From: Pseudomonas flavescens
Lineage (GTDB): Bacteria > Pseudomonadota > Gammaproteobacteria > Pseudomonadales > Pseudomonadaceae
Length of the DNA: 64,000 nt
Assembly (NCBI RefSeq): GCF_013408425.1
Contig: NZ_JACBYV010000001.1
Coordinates: forward strand, 3,100,001-3,164,000
Reading direction: 5' to 3'
Shown: in pieces, positions 1-8,710 of the stretch
Numbering within the stretch: position 1 is the stretch's first letter
How the letters are laid out: each line of letters starts with the position of its first letter
The notes under the pieces: model-generated
What the model saw: the letters and a program-made list of their open reading frames with translations, nothing else
What the model was told of the DNA's origin: nothing
Database searches by the model: none
Made by a program: the position numbers and the translations under genes

Positions 1-190
1 CGAAGACGCTCATCAGAGAGGCATCGCGAGCGAATCGACGCGTTGTCATCTGCTGGGCACCGTGCGAAGGAGATGCGAGCGGAACCACACCTGAAAGTGC
101 CCGCCATCGCCAACCAGGTGAATTGGAGGGCATTTCGAGGATCGACGCAAAGCGGTAATCCGCGGGAGGCACGGTCGCGGCACGACCTAC
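1..190. other. No recognisable gene
   Basis: Short open frames exist on both strands here, but none has a convincing start, ribosome binding site or family resemblance. The stretch lies at the window edge, downstream of a decayed SnoaL-like gene tail, and is probably degraded or non-coding sequence. Confidence 0.4.
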
Positions 191-300
191 TTACTGGCTA
201 TCGGAGATCTTCTGAGCGAAGTTCACATCGAAGTAATCTCGCCACGCAATGATCTGATCGCCTGCAAGCTCAACTATGCCCATCACCTTCGCGGCCATCA
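191..300 (-). pseudogene. Remnant (C-terminus) of a SnoaL-like / limonene-epoxide-hydrolase-type protein
   Basis: On the minus strand an open frame ends at a TAA at 191-193. It encodes a tail containing GIVELAGDQIIAWRDYFDVN. The pattern of a hydrophobic strand, a Gly-Asp turn, then IxAWRDYFD is typical of the last two strands of NTF2-fold SnoaL-like and limonene-1,2-epoxide hydrolase proteins. Upstream of about 300 the frame no longer resembles the family and no start can be assigned. A family member would be about 130-150 residues, so most of the gene is missing or frameshifted. It lies just downstream of the TonB receptor gene on the same strand. The call rests on motif resemblance only. 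Confidence 0.4.
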
Positions 301-497
301 GCGCACTCGAACCGCCGGCCCGCAAAAGCCAGACATCACACGCAGCACCTCTCGGACCACCGCTGCAAGCAGTGATGTGCCGGGAGCGGCCAGCCTTGCG
401 CTATGCCAATCGACTGAGTCGACTCGAGGTGGGCAGCCGGCTCGAGGACCGGCGCCCACATGCAGCCATGGCGCGACGTGCACCAGTGTGCCGATGG

Positions 498-2600
498 TCA
501 GAAGAAGTACCTGACCGACGCACCCAACGTTGTAGAAGGCTGCGGGACGATCACCAATCCACTGGTGGTGCCATAGGCGACTTCGGTGCCGTAACGGTGG
601 GGCTGGAAAGTCCCGTACACGCTGAACTGGTAGTCGCTGTAGTCATAGGACGCGCGCAGGTCATACCGGGTATAGACGGGCATTTCCTTCTTCTCGGTCC
701 CCACGTAGTAAGGGATGCCGGTGAGGTGGTACGCATCGGCATTGAGCGTCAACTGCCCCGCCATGAAAGCATCTCGATACTGAACCCCCGCCTTGTAGGT
801 GTGTTCAGGCACCACCAGCCGGTCACCGGTGCCACTGGGTGGGTTGTCTATCACCGCATCGATGATCCGGCCATAACTCGCGTAGGTGCTGACTGTGGAG
901 GTGGCCTGGTAGTTGAAGCTGGTTTCCACGCCTTTGCGCGTGGTGTCGCTGACCTGCTCGAAGACTCCCGGCGAGGTTTGCAAGGTCTCGCTGTCGTTCT
1001 GAATGTAATAGAACTCGGTGGTGCTGGAGAAACGCTCGGTCGGACGCACGGTGAAGCCGATGTCATAGGACGTCACCTTGCTGGGTCGCACGCTGCCATT
1101 GATTCGGCCACCCGTGTCGCTGGGCGGCAGAGCGCCGCTGCTGCCGGAGCTGATGTACTCCGCAGCTGGCGAGCGGAAGCCCTGCGAAGCATTGGTGAAC
1201 ACTTCGAACTGCTCGGTCGGCGTCCACACCAGCCCCAGCTTCGGTGTGGTCACCGAACTGTGATAACCGGTATCGGCGTTGCGGAACTTGAGGTTTTCGA
1301 TGTCGTAATCGAAGCGGTCATAGCGAATACCGCCTAACACCTTCAGGGAATCGAGCGGCTTGTACTGTCCTTGGGCAAACACGCCGTAAGTGATCAGATC
1401 CTGATCGAAGTCGAAGTAGAAATTGGGGGTGGGCTCGAAGTTGCGGTACTGCTGACGGTAGGCATCACCCTTGTCTCGGCGCACGTCGGCGCCGACCATC
1501 AGCGATGCCGAGTCTTCGTAGACGAAGTTGTAGGCCAGGCGACCACCGTAGATGTCACGATCATCCTTGCCGTAATTGTGGGTGTTGGTGCCATTGGAAA
1601 TGCCGCGCACACGCTTGAAATCCTCGAAGTACGCCGTGTAGTAAAGCCCCTCTTCTCCCTCAGCAGGTGCGCGATTGAAGACGTAGGTGTTTCGGTTGGC
1701 GTTGCCGAACCCATACAGGTTATCGGTATCACGGCGGCTGATCGTTCCGGCCTTGAGCGCGGGTAAATTGAGGTAGCCATCGTTCTTGAAATCCGACTCG
1801 TAGTGGCTGAAGCGCGCCGAATACTTCGCATCGCCAAAGACCTTGGAAAGCTTCCAGAAGTAGTTGTCGCGGTTGGTCTCAGCGGCCTTGCGATAACCAT
1901 TGGTCTTGTAGATATCCGCCACGAACAACGATTGGAAACCTTCATGCTCGCCGCCCAGCACCAGGTTGGTTCGGCGACCATCGAAGCTGGCGAGGTCCAC
2001 ACCAATGCTCGACGCCACGTCCCCCCCATCGAGCGTTTCGATATTCACCGCACCTGCACGGTTCTGGTCGCCATACAGCGCCGATACCGGGCCCTTGATA
2101 ATATCGACGCGCTTGATCATCTGAGGTGTCAGCCATTCGAGGAAAACCGGGCCGTGACCGGCACCACCCTGGCTGGACGGAATGTTCTGCGGTACGCCGT
2201 CGACGTATACCGCCACGTCGGCGCCATGGGTACCGTTGGTGGTGAAGCCGCGCATACGGAAGCCATTGCCGGTGTCGCCCTGGTCGATGTTGTTGGCTAC
2301 CACCCCTGGTACACGGCGGTAGATGTTGGAGATATCGCGGTCGACATTGAGCGTGCGAATGTCCTCATCCGTGATCGTGGTGACCGCAGCCGGAAGGCTT
2401 TGCGATGCGTTGCTTACCCTGCCACGCGCCAGTGGTCTGGCACGATCCAGATTACCGCCCTCCCCTACGACTTCGATTGCACCTAGCTCGGTGACCCCAT
2501 CGGCTTCACCTTCCGCTGCAACCGATGCGCACGACACCACGCAGACCAGTGCTGCACCACTAAAAACCCAAACGTTGCTGCGATTCGCAGATGCGTACAT
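498..2600 (-). CDS. TonB-dependent outer-membrane receptor, probably zinc-regulated
   Basis: A 700-residue outer-membrane receptor. The start at 2600 is preferred over the upstream ATG at 2636 because it begins a clear signal peptide (MYASANRSNVWVF, then a hydrophobic core ending near ASVAAEG) and has an AGGGA about 10 bases upstream. A plug domain follows at roughly residues 60-170, with VPGVVANN, FRMRGF, YVDGVPQN and IKGPVSALYG. The rest is a beta-barrel ending in the expected terminal Phe (SVRYFF). Such receptors use TonB energy to import metal chelates, metallophores or cofactors. A Zur-like box lies 45 bases upstream, so a role in zinc or zinc-metallophore uptake is inferred. The substrate cannot be read from the sequence and no His-rich loop is obvious. 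The gene appears monocistronic. Confidence 0.85.
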   Translation of the reverse strand: MYASANRSNVWVFSGAALVCVVSCASVAAEGEADGVTELGAIEVVGEGGNLDRARPLARGRVSNASQSLPAAVTTITDEDIRTLNVDRDISNIYRRVPGVVANNIDQGDTGNGFRMRGFTTNGTHGADVAVYVDGVPQNIPSSQGGAGHGPVFLEWLTPQMIKRVDIIKGPVSALYGDQNRAGAVNIETLDGGDVASSIGVDLASFDGRRTNLVLGGEHEGFQSLFVADIYKTNGYRKAAETNRDNYFWKLSKVFGDAKYSARFSHYESDFKNDGYLNLPALKAGTISRRDTDNLYGFGNANRNTYVFNRAPAEGEEGLYYTAYFEDFKRVRGISNGTNTHNYGKDDRDIYGGRLAYNFVYEDSASLMVGADVRRDKGDAYRQQYRNFEPTPNFYFDFDQDLITYGVFAQGQYKPLDSLKVLGGIRYDRFDYDIENLKFRNADTGYHSSVTTPKLGLVWTPTEQFEVFTNASQGFRSPAAEYISSGSSGALPPSDTGGRINGSVRPSKVTSYDIGFTVRPTERFSSTTEFYYIQNDSETLQTSPGVFEQVSDTTRKGVETSFNYQATSTVSTYASYGRIIDAVIDNPPSGTGDRLVVPEHTYKAGVQYRDAFMAGQLTLNADAYHLTGIPYYVGTEKKEMPVYTRYDLRASYDYSDYQFSVYGTFQPHRYGTEVAYGTTSGLVIVPQPSTTLGASVRYFF

Positions 2601-2644
2601 GAAGCAGAATTCCCTGATTGTGTATGGCCATGACATAAGCTAAA

Positions 2645-2663
2645 AACGTTATACCATAACATT
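2645..2663 (-). promoter_or_regulatory. Predicted Zur box upstream of the TonB receptor
   Basis: The sequence AACGTTATACCATAACATT is an imperfect palindrome. It matches the gammaproteobacterial Zur consensus AATGTTATAnTATAACATT at all but two defined positions. On the receptor strand it contains TATAAC, a possible -10 element, so bound Zur would block the promoter. It lies 45 bases upstream of the receptor start and about 210 bases upstream of the divergent DUF421 gene. Confidence 0.7.
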
Positions 2664-2875
2664 TAATATTCCTTTCACAGGGTCTGCGCCCCAGGCGTCG
2701 GCATCCTGTCGAATGGCCACGTTTTCACGCTAAAAACCTCTGGTTCGCTCTGTCCACGGCCCCGCGACCAGTGGAGCCGCTCGGCCAGGCCCTCCAGCGC
2801 AACGCATAACGCCACCCGACCCATTTCCCATCCTGCAGGTCTCAACCTCATACAGAAACCTTCACGGAGCGGCTG

Positions 2876-3568
2876 ATGAGTGCATTCGATTGGCAGCGCA
2901 TGCTGCTGGGTGATTTCCCCTATCTGTTTCTGGGGGAAGTGGCCTTCCGCGCGCTGTTCGCTTTCGTGGTGGTTTTTCTGTTCTTGAAGGTCAGTGGCCG
3001 GCGCGGCATTCGGCAGCTTTCGCTGTTCGAGCTGGTGGTGATCCTGACGCTGGGCTCGGCCGCGGGCGACGTGTCGTTCTACGACGACGTGCCCCTGCTG
3101 CCGGTGGCGATGGTCTTCGTCACCTTGCTGCTGCTCTACCGCGTCACCGTGTTGGTGATGAGCCATAGCGAGCGGTTCTCGGACTGGATGGAAGGCAAAC
3201 CGGTAACGATCATCCAGGGCGGGCTGTACGAGCTCAACAGCCTGGATCACCTGAACATATCCCCCGAAGAGTTCTTCATGGAGCTTCGCCAGCAAGGCGT
3301 CGAGCACCTCGGCCAGGTTCGCCTTGGCATTCTGGAGACCGACGGCGATGTCAGCCTGTATTTCTACCCACCCGAGGCCATCAAGCCAGGATTGTCGGTG
3401 CTGCCACCCGAGCACCGCCCCGAGTACGAGCAGGTGCCGCGTGATGACGTCTATGCCTGTGTCCGCTGCGGCCATGCGCAACGCATCGAAAACCAGCAGC
3501 AGGCAACCTGCCCGCGCTGCGAGCACCGCATCTGGTCCCTCGCGCTGCGCCATCAACGCTTGCGCTGA
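2876..3568 (+). CDS. DUF421 (YetF/YcaP-type) membrane protein with C-terminal zinc ribbon
   Basis: A 230-residue protein with three hydrophobic segments in the first 95 residues. SGRRGIRQLSLFELVVILTL is the hallmark of the DUF421 family. A cytoplasmic domain follows, with the conserved EGKPVTIIQGG and SPEEFFMELRQQGV segments. The last 40 residues add CVRCGH...CPRCEH, a four-cysteine zinc ribbon that the DUF421 proteins I know of (YetF, YcaP) lack. The start has GGAG seven bases upstream. DUF421 proteins have no settled biochemical role; some are linked to stress or spore germination. It is divergent from the Zur-boxed TonB receptor, and whether they are co-regulated is unknown. The next element is the C4 repeat module on the same strand. 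Confidence 0.8.
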   Translation: MSAFDWQRMLLGDFPYLFLGEVAFRALFAFVVVFLFLKVSGRRGIRQLSLFELVVILTLGSAAGDVSFYDDVPLLPVAMVFVTLLLLYRVTVLVMSHSERFSDWMEGKPVTIIQGGLYELNSLDHLNISPEEFFMELRQQGVEHLGQVRLGILETDGDVSLYFYPPEAIKPGLSVLPPEHRPEYEQVPRDDVYACVRCGHAQRIENQQQATCPRCEHRIWSLALRHQRLR

Positions 3569-3630
3569 TCAACACCCTCGAGGGCCCTGCTCGTGCAAAG
3601 GAAAGCGAGCGCACTGGTGAGGCCGCAAGG

Positions 3631-3659
3631 TTGCCATCGCCAAACCTGCGAGCTAGAGT
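3631..3659 (+). promoter_or_regulatory. Candidate sigma-70 promoter of C4 module copy A
   Basis: TTGCCA at 3631-3636 and TAGAGT at 3654-3659 are separated by exactly 17 bases. Both hexamers and the spacer are conserved in the second copy. Transcription would start near 3666, upstream of a hairpin and the C4-like RNA. Confidence 0.5.
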
Positions 3660-3765
3660 GCGCCGGTCACGGTCTATCCCGCGACCGGGCGTCAGAACCC
3701 GAGAAATCAGGAACGCACTAGCGCTATAGCCTAGTGGGCATGTACATGCTCGCTTGCGTCTTTAT

Positions 3766-3843
3766 GGCAGGCCGTGCGGGGCAGGCTTCGGCCTGGCCGG
3801 TTCCCCTGGTTTCCGGTTTCTGACCCCCGTACGGTCTGCCACC
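3766..3843 (+). ncRNA. C4-type antisense RNA, copy A
   Basis: This resembles the C4 antisense RNA of phages P1/P7 and the P4 CI RNA. A closing stem pairs GGCAG with CTGCC and CCGTGCGGGG with CCCCGTACGG. Inside are a CAGGC-TTCG-GCCTG hairpin and a CCGG...CCGG hairpin. Two segments are complementary to targets just downstream: CTGCCACC (3836-3843) to GGTGGCAG (3864-3871), and CCCTGGTTT (3804-3812) to AAACCAGGG (3882-3890). The targets lie immediately before the leader ORF, as in P1, where C4 masks translation initiation of icd/orfX. The pairing is retained in copy B through compensatory changes. Exact RNA ends are estimates. Confidence 0.75.
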
Positions 3844-3902
3844 CAAATCGAGTCAGAACGATCGGTGGCAGCTCCTTAAGCAAACCAGGGAGCATAAGGA
3901 AA

Positions 3903-3989
3903 ATGCGCCATCCAGCTTTTACGCTAGGGCACCACCCTACCTGCACACTGACACCCTTCGCCTCCAGCCAGGAGGTGCGCCATGGCTGA
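3903..3989 (+). CDS. 28-residue leader peptide coupled to the small ORF (copy A)
   Basis: A short ORF starts MRHPAFTLGHHPTCT and ends with VRHG. AAGGA precedes its ATG by three to four bases, and the predicted C4 target AAACCAGGG lies 12 bases before the start. Its TGA (3987-3989) lies inside the first codons of the next gene (ATGGCTGA), an arrangement typical of translational coupling. Both differences from the copy B leader are amino-acid changes, so the act of translation may matter more than the peptide. In P1, ant is coupled to the C4-controlled orfX in a similar way. Confidence 0.55.
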   Translation: MRHPAFTLGHHPTCTLTPFASSQEVRHG

Positions 3990-4260
3990 ACCACGCAGCC
4001 CGGTCGTTCGTTTCCCCAGACGGCAAAGCCCCATTCCGAAAACCTGCCCACCACCCCCTCGCGATACCCAGGGTGACGCCGAACTGCGTGCCAGCTTGCT
4101 GGCCGACATATTCGACGAACTGATCCGCAAGAAAGGCGAACACCCCGAAGGCCTGCTAGTGCACGCCGCCGCGCTGTTCGCAAAGGACCTGCTCGAAGAG
4201 ATGGTGGTGCTCTATCGCCAGGCGCTGTGCGAGGTGCAGGGAGGGGGTGGGCATGTTTAG
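3982..4260 (+). CDS. Small conserved protein of the C4 module, function unknown (copy A)
   Basis: A 92-residue protein with a strong GGAGG ribosome binding site. The N-terminus is basic and Pro-rich (RFPRRQSPIPKTCPPPPR). The C-terminal half is predicted helical and amphipathic (ASLLADIFDELIRKKGEHPE, then HAAALFAKDLLEEMVVLYRQ). I do not recognise the family. The copy at 51204 differs at three residues while most nucleotide differences are synonymous, so the protein is under purifying selection. By analogy with P1/P4 C4-controlled genes it could be a growth inhibitor or toxin kept silent by the RNA, but nothing in the sequence proves that. It has no signal peptide or transmembrane segment. Confidence 0.7.
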   Translation: MAEPRSPVVRFPRRQSPIPKTCPPPPRDTQGDAELRASLLADIFDELIRKKGEHPEGLLVHAAALFAKDLLEEMVVLYRQALCEVQGGGGHV

Positions 4261-4446
4261 AGACAATGTCACGCCCCTCCCCATCCACGGTAATCGCCAC
4301 GGCATTCGGACCATGCCCCACTTCCGTCGGCGAATACGTTTGTACGGTTCGGCTAGTCATCGTGCTAAAGCCCTGAAACCTTCACCAACAGGCATCACAG
4401 TCATCACCGGCGGTTATGTCAGTGGCCCTATCGTCAGCAGGGAGGT

Positions 4447-5451
<1,005 letters not shown>

Positions 5452-5480
5452 TTACTGATTACAACAATCGCTTCAGGCGA

Positions 5481-7073
5481 TCAGTACACCCCGGTCTGAT
5501 CCCAAAACTCACAGTGGTGCGTGCCTGCGAAGCGGCCGGACACCAACTTTGCAGTAGGCAGTGCAAAGGTCATGACGTTGTCCTGCCTGGGATCAAAGCG
5601 CGGCCAGTCGCTCTGCTTGCCAGCAAGCGCAGCGACGTTTGAGAAGTGAGCGACCATCTGGTCGGAGAGCCTCTCCTGCAAGGGATTGAGCTTGACCTGC
5701 ACGTCACCGCCACCGCGAAAACCGGGGAATAGGTAAGGCAGCTCGTAGGTATGGGCTGCAAGCATCGGGAACGAGGTAGGCCCGACATATGACGGCGCGG
5801 TTCGATCACCAAACTCATAGGCGTATACGGGGATCTTGTCTGTCAGAACTCGACTCATCTCAAGGCCGGTGCAAGCGAACATGCTGTCAGTGGCAGCTGC
5901 GGCGAACGCCTCACTTGGGCTTTCATAGTTTTCGAAGGGATACTCGAGCAAGACCTTTGGTGCCAGCGCCTTCCCATACATGCGCTCGACCTCTACGGGG
6001 TAGTCCGCCTCCTTCATCACCTTGCCGGTCATCAGCTCTGGCAGTGCGACGAAAAATCGCCCCTCATCGCGGGTGCTCCCGTTGACCAACGTGGCACGGT
6101 TGATTTTCCCTGTACGGTAGGCATCGGATGGATGCATCGGCAGCGATTTCCCATCAACGATGAATTCGTTGAGCGCGAATGGAGCCTGAATGTCGAGGAT
6201 TCGCTTGCTCGGTAACGCGCGCAGGCAATTGGCCCCACCGGTGTCGCAACCGGCCCCTTTCGCAAAGGCTGCGCCGACTTCTCGCGCAACCGCCAACGGC
6301 CGCGGGGCACCGAACGCCGGATGCCGGGTCATTACACCGCCGCCGCTCATCGCAATCGCGTGTTGAAACAGCCCGGCCGACTGCGGGGAGGCCATATGCA
6401 CCATTACGCTATTGCCGCCAGATGACTCACCAGCAATCGTTACGTTGGAAGGATCTCCGCCAAAGGCTGCAATATTGCTTTGCACCCACTGCAGGGCAGC
6501 TTGCTGATCCATCAGGCCGTAATTGCCGAAGTCATGCCCTTCACTATCGAGTGCAGGGTGTGCGAGGAAGCCGAATACACCCAAGCGGTAGTTGAGCGTT
6601 ACCACCACCGCGTTACCCTGCTTGGCAAGTTTGCTCGGGTCGTAATCGCCGCCTTGGCCGACTTGAAGAGCACCTCCATGTATCCAAACGAAAACAGGCA
6701 GTTTCTGGCCGCCGTTGCTGGCATTCGCATCTCGATAGACGTTGAGATAAAGGCAATCCTCACTTCCACCCGCTTTGGCGAAAACACCTAAGTCCGCACT
6801 CTGCACGCAGCTGCTTGCCAATGCGTTAGCCTTGATGGGAGCCGTCCAGTGTTTGGCAGGCTGCGGCGGCTGCCAGCGCAGATCCGCCACCGGTGGCTCG
6901 GCATATGGAATCCCTTGCCAGGACTCGATGCCCCCGGCTGCTGTGCCAATGATGGGGCCAGATGTTAAGTCGATAGCAAGACGCTCATCGGCTTGACTTG
7001 GAAGAGTGGCGCAAAGCCCTCCGACAAGCGCGAAGGTGGCCAAAAGGCAACGCCGCGAAATCAGGTTATGCAT
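5481..7073 (-). CDS. Type-B carboxylesterase, exported
   Basis: A 530-residue alpha/beta hydrolase of the carboxylesterase type B (para-nitrobenzyl esterase) family. It begins with a signal peptide with twin Arg (ISRRCLLATFALVGG...PSQADE), so it is probably exported. WQGIPYAEPPV, CLYLNVYRD, the oxyanion WIHGGALQVG and the nucleophile elbow GESSGGN are present, with a Glu in DEGRFF and the catalytic His in the HHCEF near the C-terminus. It hydrolyses esters, but the physiological substrate is not evident. AAGGA lies about six bases before the ATG. A stem-loop at 7154-7185 separates it from the upstream cupin/CMD pair, so it is likely transcribed from its own promoter. Confidence 0.88.
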   Translation of the reverse strand: MHNLISRRCLLATFALVGGLCATLPSQADERLAIDLTSGPIIGTAAGGIESWQGIPYAEPPVADLRWQPPQPAKHWTAPIKANALASSCVQSADLGVFAKAGGSEDCLYLNVYRDANASNGGQKLPVFVWIHGGALQVGQGGDYDPSKLAKQGNAVVVTLNYRLGVFGFLAHPALDSEGHDFGNYGLMDQQAALQWVQSNIAAFGGDPSNVTIAGESSGGNSVMVHMASPQSAGLFQHAIAMSGGGVMTRHPAFGAPRPLAVAREVGAAFAKGAGCDTGGANCLRALPSKRILDIQAPFALNEFIVDGKSLPMHPSDAYRTGKINRATLVNGSTRDEGRFFVALPELMTGKVMKEADYPVEVERMYGKALAPKVLLEYPFENYESPSEAFAAAATDSMFACTGLEMSRVLTDKIPVYAYEFGDRTAPSYVGPTSFPMLAAHTYELPYLFPGFRGGGDVQVKLNPLQERLSDQMVAHFSNVAALAGKQSDWPRFDPRQDNVMTFALPTAKLVSGRFAGTHHCEFWDQTGVY

Positions 7074-7153
7074 GTGAATCCTTGAGTATTTAAGGTATCG
7101 CCAGGTCGGGATCCAAGTACGATGGCGCTGGATTCACCGCCACAGCTGATAGA

Positions 7154-7185
7154 GGCCCAACCGTGGTTCGTACCAAGGTTGGGCC
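7154..7185 (-). terminator. Stem-loop after the cupin/CMD operon
   Basis: A perfect 9-bp inverted repeat, GGCCCAACC (7154-7162) and GGTTGGGCC (7177-7185), lies 50 bases downstream of the CMD gene stop. Only a short pyrimidine run (TCT) follows it on the minus strand, so it may be a weak intrinsic terminator. Confidence 0.5.
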
Positions 7186-7233
7186 TTAACCGCTCGTTCT
7201 AATGAAGATTCGCGGCGAGATAGCAACCGCGGA

Positions 7234-8013
7234 TCAACCCGCGGAATTATCTAGCGTTGCTGCTATGGCATCGCGAGTACGCTGCCCGTTGTCGGCGCCT
7301 ACGCGCTCGGTCAATACCTGCGCCGCCTGACTCAGCTGACCTGTGGTAAGGCCAACATTCCGGCTGATGCGGATGTGGGATTGAAGCTGGGACTCCACGC
7401 CAGGAAGTGCAGATAAAAAGCTGACGGTTGCCAGTTCGCGGCTTTGCCAGTCCAGGTTGTCCCGCTCGAAGATGTCACCAAACAGGTGGGTCTTCAGGTA
7501 GGTATCAGCGGCAGGCGCAAACTCGAACAATGCCCCTTCTACCCGCTGGCCTACCAACTTGGTCTGGTTTGCAGTACCGGCTTCCAGCAACGCGTCACCG
7601 GTGGGGATCTCGCGACTTGGCTCACGCCCCGGGTTGTCCTTAATGCCACGCTCTTTGCGTGACTCCACAACCTCCATCAGCTTGCCCAACGCATTCAGAC
7701 TGCGGGGAAATCCAGCGTAGGCGTATGACTGCACCAGCACTTCTTTGACGTCGCTAATCGAGAGCCCATCATCAAGGCCCTGGTTTAGCGCTTCTTCCAA
7801 CTTAGGGATGTTGCCTGCTGCCGCGAAGGCCGCGATGGGAATGATCGCCTGCTGCTGGGCGGAAAGTGTCTCGGAAGTGGATTGCGTGCTGCTTCGGGCG
7901 CGATCCGAGTTTGTTGCGGGAGCGGCTTGGCTGACGGCCGTGGACAGGCTTAACAAGCCGCCAACAGCCAGCATGCAGATTCTGCTGCACTTAGTGAGCG
8001 TGGTATTGGTCAT
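7234..8013 (-). CDS. Carboxymuconolactone-decarboxylase (CMD) family protein, exported
   Basis: A 259-residue protein; the start at 8013 is preferred because it has GGAG upstream and opens a signal peptide (hydrophobic [20 protein letters not shown]). Two CMD/AhpD-like helical units follow. The first is around residues 65-130, with [20 protein letters not shown] and [10 protein letters not shown]. The second is around 175-245, with [20 protein letters not shown]. No CxxC peroxidase motif is present in either unit, so it is unlikely to be an alkylhydroperoxidase. It overlaps the cupin gene by 23 bases, which suggests translational coupling. CMD plus cupin pairs recur in bacteria but have no firm function; a joint periplasmic enzyme activity is an inference. 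Confidence 0.8.
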   Translation of the reverse strand: MTNTTLTKCSRICMLAVGGLLSLSTAVSQAAPATNSDRARSSTQSTSETLSAQQQAIIPIAAFAAAGNIPKLEEALNQGLDDGLSISDVKEVLVQSYAYAGFPRSLNALGKLMEVVESRKERGIKDNPGREPSREIPTGDALLEAGTANQTKLVGQRVEGALFEFAPAADTYLKTHLFGDIFERDNLDWQSRELATVSFLSALPGVESQLQSHIRISRNVGLTTGQLSQAAQVLTERVGADNGQRTRDAIAATLDNSAG

Positions 8014-8488
8014 CGCTGACTTTCTCCATCCATTCGACATTTTTTCCATCCGCCTGCACACCGGTAACCGCCAAATGCGTCATGGCCGTTTTCGGTGATG
8101 CTCCATGCCAGTGCTTCACACCTGGCGGGCAATACACGACATCACCCGGGCGAATCTCCTGGATCGGCTTACCCCACTCCTGAGTGAGTCCGACACCCGA
8201 GACCACTGACAAACGCTGGCCAACGGGATGGGTATGCCAGGCAGAGCGAGATCCAGGCTCGAACGTCACCAGCGCTCCCGACACATTGATGCCGCCCTCG
8301 GCCGGCCAGATCATGTCGATACGAACCGGGCCGGTGAAATACTCCGCAGGCCCAACGATCGATGCTTCGCTGCCGGCTCTGACTATCTGCTGGCTCGAAT
8401 CGCTTGCAGGTTCTTCACCCGCAGCGTTCGACGCGCCGACATGAAGCGCTGCAGCGCATAAGGCAAATCTTACTAAGGGGGTGGACAT
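7991..8488 (-). CDS. Exported cupin-domain protein
   Basis: A 165-residue protein starting at 8488 with AGGAG upstream. An N-terminal signal peptide ([20 protein letters not shown], cleaved near NAAGEE) is followed by a single cupin barrel. The metal-binding motifs are visible: [13 protein letters not shown] in motif 1 and [19 protein letters not shown] in motif 2. It resembles small Mn-type cupins annotated as mandelonitrile-lyase-like. It is the first gene of a two-gene operon with the CMD protein and is divergent from the LysR regulator at 8711, which probably controls it. The substrate is unknown. Confidence 0.82.
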   Translation of the reverse strand: MSTPLVRFALCAAALHVGASNAAGEEPASDSSQQIVRAGSEASIVGPAEYFTGPVRIDMIWPAEGGINVSGALVTFEPGSRSAWHTHPVGQRLSVVSGVGLTQEWGKPIQEIRPGDVVYCPPGVKHWHGASPKTAMTHLAVTGVQADGKNVEWMEKVSDDQYHAH

Positions 8489-8710
8489 GACAACTCTCCT
8501 GTAAACATCGCCTAACCTGCTTGGAATGGGGCACCGTGATGCGTTCTGGTGCTTCGGCAAATGGCAGTCTGGCGGCGGCGGCAACCACTCCTAAAGAACC
8601 CTGGATACAACCTCTACCGCCAAGCGTAATGCTGCCTAATCACACTAGGGCTTAATGCACTTGCTGATAAGATGGTAAAAACGGAACGCACTAGTGCACT
8701 GAGCTCACCA

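Larger units (their letters stand above)
3628..4262 (+). repeat. Direct repeat copy A: C4 RNA / leader ORF / 92-codon ORF module
   Basis: About 635 bases recur at 50848-51484 in the same orientation. The shared unit runs from the putative promoter (AGGTTGCCATCGCC) through an antisense-type RNA, a leader ORF and a small ORF, and stops right after that ORF's stop codon. The part between the promoter and the RNA is the most diverged; the coding part differs by about a dozen bases. A hairpin follows the promoter at about 3669-3690 (GGTCACGG pairing CCGCGACC with one mismatch). It is perfect in copy B. Confidence 0.9.

Noticed and set aside
276..1337. 353-codon plus-strand ORF
   Set aside because: It runs antisense to the TonB receptor gene, has no ribosome binding site or domain, and its length follows from the codon bias of the real gene.
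3774..3989. 71-codon frame resembling phage ash-type ORFs
   Set aside because: The frame runs through the C4 RNA. The resemblance comes from conserved RNA sequence; only the last 28 codons have a plausible start.
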